A stretch of DNA of 64,000 nt from Thermoplasmata archaeon. GTDB taxonomy: Archaea; Thermoplasmatota; Thermoplasmata; Lutacidiplasmatales; SKW197. The notes beneath the pieces were generated by a model. It searched no databases, was not told where the DNA came from, and was given only the letters and a program-made list of their open reading frames with translations. The stretch spans positions 1 through 64,000 of the forward strand of contig JAVZCK010000003.1 of the NCBI GenBank assembly GCA_038874435.1, written 5' to 3'. The position numbers and the translations under genes are program-made. This document shows positions 17,804 through 25,071 of this stretch, piece by piece (position 1 is the first letter of the stretch; every line of letters starts with the position of its first letter).

Positions 17804-17901
17804 GCCGAGGTGGCCCAGCCCGGGACGGCGCAAGCCTGGAGACACTGGCCAGCAAGCTTGTGGGTCTTGTACCCTCGGGAGTTCAAATCTCCCCCTCGGC
17901 G
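17804..17901 (+). tRNA. tRNA-Ser(GGA) with a 13-nt intron
   Basis: Folded by hand: acceptor stem GCCGAGG (17804-17810) with CCTCGGC (17894-17900); D stem GCC/GGC (17813-17815, 17827-17829); anticodon stem CAAGC (17831-17835) with GCTTG (17856-17860); long variable arm GGGT/ACCC (17862-17865, 17871-17874); T stem GGGAG/CTCCC around TTCAAAT. The anticodon loop is interrupted: removing 17842-17854 restores a standard 7-nt loop CTGGAGA with anticodon GGA at 17838-17840. Flanking CTGG/CCAG pairing and 3-nt bulges (AGA, CAA) fit a relaxed bulge-helix motif for splicing endonuclease. The long variable arm and G73 discriminator at 17901 fit serine. CCA is not encoded. Confidence 0.93.
17842..17854 (+). 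other. tRNA-Ser intron at position 37/38
   Basis: Thirteen nucleotides between G37 and A38. The 4-bp helix CTGG (17836-17839) with CCAG (17849-17852) and the bulges AGA (17840-17842) and CAA (17853-17855) place both cuts after the second bulge nucleotide, giving exactly this excision. Confidence 0.85.
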
Positions 17902-17919
17902 TCCCAGTGGTTTTAGAGA

Positions 17920-20900
17920 TTAAGATTGTTTCTTTTTCTTTCTGAGGAATAGGAAGTAGATAAGAAGGACCACGACTACAATTCCAGCAATCACAACCAG
18001 CAGAATACCAAGAATGCAGGTGTTGACGATTGCTTCGCTTGTCTCAACTGTTGCCGTGATTTCATTTGATTTTTCACCTTCTCCTGCTCCATTTACTGCA
18101 GAGACCCTGTAGTGATAACTCTTTCCCGGCTCCACACTAATGTCAATGTATGTTGTGTTGCCAGCACTCACTTCCTCAAGCAAGGTCTCGTTTTCACCAT
18201 CCACCCATCTGTAAATTCTGTATGCAGTGATGTTTGAACCGCCATCGTCTGTGGGCTTGCTCCATTCTAGCGTTATCCAGAGCAATTTGCTCACCACACG
18301 AAGATTCAGCACCTTGCCTGGCACTGTGAAAGGCACCGCACTCACAATTGCCTTCTCGCTTTCTCCAGCAGCATTTTCAGCACTCACTGCATAGTAGTAT
18401 CTGACACCGTTCTTCAGATTTTTGTCCATGTATGTTGTAGTATTGACCTCTGCAATCTTCGTCAGGTTGGTCTCATTTAGACCCCTGTAAATGTTGTATT
18501 TGATTATCTGGCTCCCACCATCGCTCAATGGAGGATACCAGCTTAAATTCACAGTTCCATTGCCTGCAACTGCTTCCAAATACTGGGCTTTGCCTGGCAC
18601 ACCAATCGCTTTTGCACTCACCACATCGGAAAGAAGTCCTTCTCCATAACCATTTACCGCACTCACCGCATAGAAGTAATCTGTGCCAGAGATAATGTTT
18701 GTGTCTGTGTACGAATACTGGACTCCTAGTGTGGCAAGAAGCGAGAGGTTATCTGGACTCATGCCCCTATAAACTTTATAATTAGTTATTTGGCTTCCAC
18801 CATCACTCAGTGGGGCCTCCCAGCTAAGCACTATTTTTCCAGCTTTTCCTTCAGCAGTGAGATTTCTTACCTTACCTGGTGCACCAATCACACTTGCACT
18901 CACAACATCGGATTTTGCACCTTCTCCCACTGCATTCACAGCACTTACAGCATAGTAATAAGTTCCACCAGTTGAGAGCGTGTCGGTGTAGGAGGTTATG
19001 TTAGCATTGACTGCAATCAGAGAAAGATTACCTGGTTCAGTGCCTCTGTAAATTCTGTAGTTTGTGATTGGGAAATAGCCAGTATCTAACGGCATCACCC
19101 AGGTAAGAGTAACATTCTTATCCAGAACTGATGCAGTCAGGAAACGGGGCTGGGAGGGAAGATAGCCAGTAAGCACAGAAATTTCGTTGGAGGCAGGGCT
19201 TTCGCCCACTGTGTTATAGGCCCTCACCACATAATAGTATGTTCTACCGAACTGCACAGTTGCATCTACATAAGCAAGGGCACTTACGCTGTCTAGATAT
19301 GTCTCAGCTCCACTTACAAGCCCACGATAAACCTTGTAGCCAGATATTTGAATTCCGCCTGTATCTGAAGGAGGTTGCCAGGCAATTCTCACCACACTTC
19401 CTGCTGCGTCAAAGTACCCAGTTAAATTCTTTGGTGGTGCTGGTGTGGTTGCTGCAGTTGCGTTTGCCTCATTCGATTTGTTTCCTTCTCCAATTGCATT
19501 TATTGCTGAGACCTGATAGTAGTATGTTGTGCCAGCTGTTACATTTGTATCTGTGTAAGTTGTTATGTTGCCTATCACTGCAAATGGGGTTTCTGCACCA
19601 GATGCTGTGCTCCTGTAAATCCTATAGTTTGTAATTGCACTGCCACCATCGTTAAGTGGAGGCAACCATGTTAGCACGAGAGAACCATTTTGCTGCGTCA
19701 CAAGGAGATTCTGCGGTTCAGATGGGGGTGTGGGGCCAGTAACCAGAACTTTAAGTTCATCAGAGCGGACACCTTCACCAGCAGAATTTATTGCTGAAAC
19801 CTGATAGAAATACTCAGTCCAGATGGCTACCGTGTTATCTGTATAGTGCGTTATGTTTGCAATAGTGGCAAGCAAAGTTTCGTTCCCAGATGTGTTGCCC
19901 TTGTAAATTTTGTAGTTTGTGATCGGAGTGCCTCCATCATCTGCTGGTGGATCCCAAACGAGGGATACTTTGGCATATGTAGCAGTTATCCGGAGGTTAA
20001 GGGGTTTTGTGGGTGGTTGGGGGGGCTTAACTGTCACATTTATTTCATTTGAAAAGTTACTCTCTCCTTGCGGGTTTATGGCGGTGACTTTGTAGAAGTA
20101 GGTGTTACTTAGGGATACATTTGTGTCTACAAAAGAGAGAACATTGCCTATTTCTGCATATAAGCTTTCGTTTCCAGAAGAGGAGCCTCTGTAGATTCTG
20201 TAGTTCGTGACAGCACCTGTTATCGGTGCTTGCCAGTTTAGATATACCTTGGAGTTGTAACAGTAGCCACTGAGATTTTGGGGTTCACTTGGCTTCACCA
20301 GCGCTATAGACACTTCATCTGAGAGGGCACCTTCACCCAGCACATTCACTGCAGAAACACGATAGTAATACACTTCTTCTGGCAGTACATTTGTATCTAG
20401 ATATGTAGTTGTATTCCCTATTGTAGTAAGAAGTGTCTCTCCACCAGATACTGTGCCTCTGTAAACTTTATAGTTAAGCACTTTGCTTCCAAGAAGGTTG
20501 GCTGGGACTTCCCATGAAAGCCGAATTGCACTGCCTTCAATTGTTGCGCTTAGATTTTGGGGTGCTGAGGGAAACTTAGCAAGATAATGCTCCATTATTT
20601 CACTTCCGTTCAATGCACGGGAATAAATCGCCACTTCGTCGATGATGCCGGGATATGCGTGCATGTATCCGGAATCTCTATCTCCAAATCTAAGGTCCCC
20701 TGTTGGGGTTTTCAATACACCAGTGACATTATGAATGCCAACAAGTGAACCGTTAATATAGAGCTTTGCCGAAAGGCCATCATATGTGCCTACGATATGG
20801 TACCAAACGCCGTTTTGGAGATCAGGACCAGCAATACTAAAACGATTACCATTAGCCAATTCGCCTTCAAACGTGTAGTGCTTACTCCCGGGCGAACCAC

Positions 20901-21285
20901 CAACCAGTTCAGGTCTGTCCCAGTCATATTGAGAAGTAATAATAGAAGGATAGTAAGAGTAATATGGGATAACCGGTTTAATCCAACATTCGAGAGTAAT
21001 TTGAGAGGTAATTGACAGAGAGGCACTCTTCGGCACACTCACAATGTCATCAGTTCCGTCGAATTCGAGAGCACTTCCAAAAACTCCCTCCGTCCATGTG
21101 GCCCCTGATATTGTTCCGTTGTTATTATTTCCACTCAGATCATGTACAATAGACGAAGATGCTTCATTGAAATCCCAGATGCCCACGATGTCTTCAGTTT
21201 TGAAATCTGCAGAACATAGCCCTTTAAAAGGGATTGTAGACACTGCAACCATGAATACAAGCACGAACATTGCCAAGTTCTTCAT
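17920..21285 (-). CDS. Surface protein with LamG-like domain, nine fibronectin type III domains and C-terminal membrane anchor
   Basis: A 1121-residue cell-surface protein. Residues 1-25 are a signal peptide. About 30-235 is a concanavalin/LamG-like (Laminin_G_3) jelly roll: GIWDFNEASSSIVHDLSGNN, then ALEFDGTDDIV, LECWIKP, WYHIVGTYDG and IDEVAIYSRALNGSEI. Nine consecutive FN3 domains of about 92 residues follow, each with the order PxxPxNL, a V-x-L-x-W strand, ITNYKIYRG, TYYYxVSAxNxxGEG and SNE. The end is a transmembrane helix (ILGILLVVIAGIVVVVLLIYF) and RKKKKQS. LamG jelly rolls bind carbohydrates, so adhesion to polysaccharide is a likely role, but no catalytic domain is visible. The start ATG has GGAGTTGAG upstream. 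Sequence similarity between domains 4, 6, 7 and 8 suggests expansion by duplication. Confidence 0.85.
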   Translation of the reverse strand: MKNLAMFVLVFMVAVSTIPFKGLCSADFKTEDIVGIWDFNEASSSIVHDLSGNNNNGTISGATWTEGVFGSALEFDGTDDIVSVPKSASLSITSQITLECWIKPVIPYYSYYPSIITSQYDWDRPELVGGSPGSKHYTFEGELANGNRFSIAGPDLQNGVWYHIVGTYDGLSAKLYINGSLVGIHNVTGVLKTPTGDLRFGDRDSGYMHAYPGIIDEVAIYSRALNGSEIMEHYLAKFPSAPQNLSATIEGSAIRLSWEVPANLLGSKVLNYKVYRGTVSGGETLLTTIGNTTTYLDTNVLPEEVYYYRVSAVNVLGEGALSDEVSIALVKPSEPQNLSGYCYNSKVYLNWQAPITGAVTNYRIYRGSSSGNESLYAEIGNVLSFVDTNVSLSNTYFYKVTAINPQGESNFSNEINVTVKPPQPPTKPLNLRITATYAKVSLVWDPPADDGGTPITNYKIYKGNTSGNETLLATIANITHYTDNTVAIWTEYFYQVSAINSAGEGVRSDELKVLVTGPTPPSEPQNLLVTQQNGSLVLTWLPPLNDGGSAITNYRIYRSTASGAETPFAVIGNITTYTDTNVTAGTTYYYQVSAINAIGEGNKSNEANATAATTPAPPKNLTGYFDAAGSVVRIAWQPPSDTGGIQISGYKVYRGLVSGAETYLDSVSALAYVDATVQFGRTYYYVVRAYNTVGESPASNEISVLTGYLPSQPRFLTASVLDKNVTLTWVMPLDTGYFPITNYRIYRGTEPGNLSLIAVNANITSYTDTLSTGGTYYYAVSAVNAVGEGAKSDVVSASVIGAPGKVRNLTAEGKAGKIVLSWEAPLSDGGSQITNYKVYRGMSPDNLSLLATLGVQYSYTDTNIISGTDYFYAVSAVNGYGEGLLSDVVSAKAIGVPGKAQYLEAVAGNGTVNLSWYPPLSDGGSQIIKYNIYRGLNETNLTKIAEVNTTTYMDKNLKNGVRYYYAVSAENAAGESEKAIVSAVPFTVPGKVLNLRVVSKLLWITLEWSKPTDDGGSNITAYRIYRWVDGENETLLEEVSAGNTTYIDISVEPGKSYHYRVSAVNGAGEGEKSNEITATVETSEAIVNTCILGILLVVIAGIVVVVLLIYFLFLRKKKKQS

Positions 21286-21391
21286 AATCTCAACTCCATT
21301 AAATGTTGTACAATATTATACCCTTCCAATATTTAACTTTTATGCAGTGCCAAACATTTATTAGGAACAAGTGATTTATCTGAGCATTAGT

Positions 21392-22540
21392 ATGAAAAAG
21401 GTGTGCATAATCACAAAGGACTTAACAGCTAATCCTAAAATTGGATTTGCACTTCATGTGCACAATCTAGCAAAAGAACTGGGAAGAAAATACAGTGTGG
21501 AAGTTATATCCTTTGGTGGCATGATTACCGAGAGTAGAACCATAAAAATTGCAAAGCATGTTACTATTGTTGAAATACCTGATTATTTCTCGCTTTTTAT
21601 TGGTGCAATTACATATAAACTTTTCAAAAAACCTACACTTGACTACTTTTTAAGTGTTAGTGCGAAAAAAAGAGCCATATTCAGGAAAATTGCATTGAGA
21701 AAAATAGAAGAGTCTGATGTCGTTGTGTTTGAAGGATGTTGGCATGCCGGAGTTTTACCATATATTTCAGAAAATAAACTCATAATATATAATGCACACA
21801 ATCTAGAATATTTTTTAAAACGACAGGTATATACTGATTTTTTTACTAAAAAATACCTTCTTGAAAATATATATGATATCGAAAGAAATATGGTCAATAG
21901 GGCGAGGTATATTTTTGCGTTATCTCCTGTAGATGCAGAAGAATTCGTACGGTTCTATAAAACAAATCCAACAAAAATATTGGTAAATTTTACATTTGCG
22001 GTTGACATACCTGATAAAAATTACACAAGAAAATATGCAGATCCGAAAAATATTGTATTTATGGGGAGCACTTACTTTGCAAACATTGAGGCAGTTGAGT
22101 TCATTAATAATGTTCTTGCAGTAGAAATGCCGGAGTATCAATTTCATTTGATTGGGGAGGCAGGAAAACACATAAAGAAGCCAAGAAAAAATGTGCAAGT
22201 CCATGGCTTTGTTCCAAAAACAGTTAAACAAACAATTCTAGAAAAATGTGGAATTGCAATTGCACCAATATTTCATGGGAGTGGGATTTGTGGAAAGATA
22301 ATTGAGTATATGGCGTACGGACTGCCAGTTGTATGTACTCCCCTTGCATTCAGAGGATTAGGGATCCCTATAAACTTAGTTATTTTGGCAGATAGGGAGG
22401 ATTATCCAGAAAAGATACGGCAATGCAGCTCAGAAATGCTGGAGAACCTTTCAAGAAATGGACGAGAGTTCTTCCTCACGAACAGAACACCAGAAGTTCT
22501 TATGAAGGACTGGGAAAGGGTTATAGATGGAACATGCTAA
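21392..22540 (+). CDS. Glycosyltransferase, GT4-like (GT-B fold)
   Basis: Predicted glycosyltransferase of 382 residues acting at the cytoplasmic side. The N-terminal Rossmann lobe begins MKKVCIITKDLT and contains a GFALHVHNLAKELG helix, the usual place for the acceptor-side loop. The C-terminal lobe carries IVFMGSTYFANIEAVEFIN, QVHGFVP, and the nucleotide-sugar binding segment GIAIAPIFHGSGICGKIIEYMAYGLPVVCT (given here only to locate it: the key residues are the G-S-G-x-x-x-K and the E of IEYMAYG). The reading frame opens at GTG 21371, but ATG 21392 gives the natural N-terminus. It is divergently oriented from the FN3 gene. Codon and base use are clearly more A+T rich than its neighbours, which could mean transfer. 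Donor and acceptor are unknown; glycosylation of surface proteins is plausible given the surroundings. Confidence 0.8.
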   Translation: MKKVCIITKDLTANPKIGFALHVHNLAKELGRKYSVEVISFGGMITESRTIKIAKHVTIVEIPDYFSLFIGAITYKLFKKPTLDYFLSVSAKKRAIFRKIALRKIEESDVVVFEGCWHAGVLPYISENKLIIYNAHNLEYFLKRQVYTDFFTKKYLLENIYDIERNMVNRARYIFALSPVDAEEFVRFYKTNPTKILVNFTFAVDIPDKNYTRKYADPKNIVFMGSTYFANIEAVEFINNVLAVEMPEYQFHLIGEAGKHIKKPRKNVQVHGFVPKTVKQTILEKCGIAIAPIFHGSGICGKIIEYMAYGLPVVCTPLAFRGLGIPINLVILADREDYPEKIRQCSSEMLENLSRNGREFFLTNRTPEVLMKDWERVIDGTC

Positions 22541-22587
22541 TCATTAGATTACTTATGGTATTCCGCACTAGTGTCTGCATGCATGAT

Positions 22588-22635
22588 AGTTTTATATATA
22601 TCTAACCTTTATGAGAGCACAATTTACAGGAGGAA
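22588..22635 (+). promoter_or_regulatory. Promoter and ribosome binding site of the NG-tailed surface protein
   Basis: TATA box tttatatata at 22591-22600 and a strong AGGAGG at about 22628-22633 precede the ATG at 22642. A nearer ATG at 22637 is in another frame and is not used. Confidence 0.6.
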
Positions 22636-22641
22636 AATGAT

Positions 22642-25011
22642 ATGGCAGTATTGATGAGCGCAAATAATGGGCAAATGAACCATAGAAATGGTGAGCGCGG
22701 GTCTAGAAGGGTAGGCGCTGTAAACGGGCTTACAAATGGTTCTGGTATGACTAATGGTAATGGACAGAGAAGAACTAACGGTAGAAATAGGGGTACCAAC
22801 GGCACAAACATGAAAGCAGGACTTGCAATTCTCGTCTTCATAGTTCTACTCATCCCTCCAATAATGATTTTACTTGGACCTTCAGAGCAGCGAAAGATAG
22901 ATGGAAATCTAGATGATTGGGCTGGTAAGGCATCAATAGAGCAGGTGCCAACTGGAATGGATGTGCCAATAACGAAGTATGCGATCGATGTAGATGAAAA
23001 GTATGTGTATTTCTATCTGGAAGTGCAAAGCCCTCGTGCAGTGTTTGAGAGCAGTGGGAATCAAAGGGACACCGTTGTGCTGTTTCTAGATACAGGACAA
23101 GCTGGCTATAGATTTGATGGAATAAATGCAAAGTACAAGGTTGAGATTTCTGGTAGTGAGGGAAATGTGGTTTCTACATCGCTTTCCGAATATCAGGGCG
23201 ATGGCACAAGCTGGAAATGGGCACCAAAGGGTTCAATTGAAGCAAAGGCAAGTATTGGAACACTTGAAGGTAGGATAAAGAAGAGCGATATTGGAAATGC
23301 TGAGCCGACAGTTTACATTCTAGCACAGCATGCGGATGGCAAGACGGGGAAGAGTATCATACCATTCAACAAAGAAATGAAAGGTGTGGCACTCACACAG
23401 GTTGGCATTGCGGACGAGATAGTACAGCCAGATGCCAGCACCACGCTTCTTACAGTTAATGCAAGAGCATATGGGAAAGATGTTGAGCTGAAGACATTGA
23501 CGCTGAAAAGGGCAGGTGGCTACAACGGAGTGCTAAATGTGAGAGTGGTTGATGCAAACAATGCGGAGCTTGGCACTGCGAGCTTCAGTGATGGAGCAAT
23601 AGAGACAACAGCCACGCTGAATCGTGCAGTGGGTACGACTGGAGACCTTACTTTTAAGGTCGTTGCAGATGTGAGTGGAATTGCTAACAATTCAATTGGA
23701 TTGAAGGTTGCTGGTGCCACAGTTGAAGGCACTGTAAAGGTTTATGGGGAAAGTAAAGTGGTGTATGTTGGTGCACCCACAGGAATAATAATCGATGGAG
23801 CATTTGGAGATTGGGCAGGAATTCAGGGAGATGATGACCCTGCGGGAGATGTGGCTATGATTCCAACGACTCTACCAGCGAATTCAAACATAGACATAAA
23901 TGCAACAAAGTACACGAACGACACAAACAATGTGTACTTCTATGCAAAGGTCTATGGTGATAAAATAATGGCAGGGTTGACACAGGTGTATCGAGGAGTA
24001 GCAGGTGGAGGTCAGAGTGGCACACCTACACCAATTGAAGAGGTGGACATTTACGATTACCTTTACATCAACTTTACAGTGAGTGCAGTGGGGAAGGAGT
24101 ATTCGATCCAAGTTGTGGGTAAAGATGGTGTAGTTCTTAGCAAGAAGGTGTTGGAGAAAGATATACAGGCAATGGTTTGGACAGAGAGCACGGGCTTAAC
24201 AGCAAGCTTGACAGTTGCTTGTGCAGCAGGGGAACTTGAGCTTGGCATACCATTTGCAGATGGACAGATTACCACATACACAGTGACAATGAGCGACTGG
24301 ATTGGGGAGGACACGACAAGTGTGATATTCAGAATGAATGGTCATGGGAGAACAACATACAACACAATCAATGTAAACGGGGATATGAGTGACTGGGAAT
24401 CTGATGAACTTATCGCAACAAGAAACGGTAAGAACCTATATATTACTTGGGATGAGAATAATATTTATATTGGATGGACTGGAACAGACTGGACTTCAGA
24501 AGGAGATTTGTTTATCTATTTGGACACTAAGACAGGAGGCACAACCACAAGTAAGGATTGGTATCTGACACACACACTGCCATTTGAAGCTGATTTCGTG
24601 TTCTGGGTTGAAAATGGAGCCCCGGGTAACAATGGGTTAGATGCGTACACAACCCAATGGAGTGGGACCACCTATAGTGGCAGCAATTTCATTGGCTGGA
24701 GTGGAAACAAGAACACTGAGATCGCCATTCCTTTGAGCGATATAGATGCTACATCGTCTTCCCAAATTAAAATCATGGTTTTCGCACAATGGGAAGAAGC
24801 AGGCAATGTTTGGAATTCATTTCCAGAGGGTAATCCAACAGGTTCAGGGTCTCAAACCTTTACAAGTGCATATTATGCAAACGGACTGCCAAGTGGTGTT
24901 TCTCCAAACACGTACATCTCTGAATTAGATTACCATAGAATGAGCGTGTTCTATCCCATATTTGTTGGTATAGTCGCCTTAGTTTTTGTAGTTAGAAAAC
25001 GCAAACTCTAA
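22642..25011 (+). CDS. Membrane-anchored surface protein with Asn-Gly-rich cytoplasmic tail and three CBM9/DOMON-like domains
   Basis: A 789-residue protein. Residues about 8-56 are an Asn-Gly-rich low-complexity segment built on TNG and NGN units, with Arg interspersed. A transmembrane helix follows (about 58-76: AGLAILVFIVLLIPPIMILL), so the tail should be cytoplasmic and the rest outside. Three ectodomain modules open with a DG-x-x-x-DW phrase: KIDGNLDDWAG (about 86), IIDGAFGDWAG (about 384) and NVNGDMSDWE (about 575), each followed by YVYFYLEV-, VYFYAKV- or IYIGWTG-type strands, the pattern of CBM9 or DOMON-like sugar- or heme-binding sandwiches. Between the first two lies a region with ADEIVQPDASTTLLTVNARAYG. 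A second transmembrane helix closes the protein (YPIFVGIVALVFVV) with RKRKL. The ligand is unknown. Confidence 0.75.
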   Translation: MAVLMSANNGQMNHRNGERGSRRVGAVNGLTNGSGMTNGNGQRRTNGRNRGTNGTNMKAGLAILVFIVLLIPPIMILLGPSEQRKIDGNLDDWAGKASIEQVPTGMDVPITKYAIDVDEKYVYFYLEVQSPRAVFESSGNQRDTVVLFLDTGQAGYRFDGINAKYKVEISGSEGNVVSTSLSEYQGDGTSWKWAPKGSIEAKASIGTLEGRIKKSDIGNAEPTVYILAQHADGKTGKSIIPFNKEMKGVALTQVGIADEIVQPDASTTLLTVNARAYGKDVELKTLTLKRAGGYNGVLNVRVVDANNAELGTASFSDGAIETTATLNRAVGTTGDLTFKVVADVSGIANNSIGLKVAGATVEGTVKVYGESKVVYVGAPTGIIIDGAFGDWAGIQGDDDPAGDVAMIPTTLPANSNIDINATKYTNDTNNVYFYAKVYGDKIMAGLTQVYRGVAGGGQSGTPTPIEEVDIYDYLYINFTVSAVGKEYSIQVVGKDGVVLSKKVLEKDIQAMVWTESTGLTASLTVACAAGELELGIPFADGQITTYTVTMSDWIGEDTTSVIFRMNGHGRTTYNTINVNGDMSDWESDELIATRNGKNLYITWDENNIYIGWTGTDWTSEGDLFIYLDTKTGGTTTSKDWYLTHTLPFEADFVFWVENGAPGNNGLDAYTTQWSGTTYSGSNFIGWSGNKNTEIAIPLSDIDATSSSQIKIMVFAQWEEAGNVWNSFPEGNPTGSGSQTFTSAYYANGLPSGVSPNTYISELDYHRMSVFYPIFVGIVALVFVVRKRKL

Positions 25012-25071
25012 ATCTTTTTCCAACACCCTTTTTTCCTTTTCCGACACCTTTATCTACGCAGTCGTAATTCT

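Noticed and set aside
17804-17919. tRNA-Ser as an integration (att) site
   Set aside because: No second copy of the tRNA 3' end and no integrase gene are seen in the window.
18000-20560. Repeated segments of similar length as a DNA repeat array
   Set aside because: They are the nine FN3 domains of one protein and differ at codon level.
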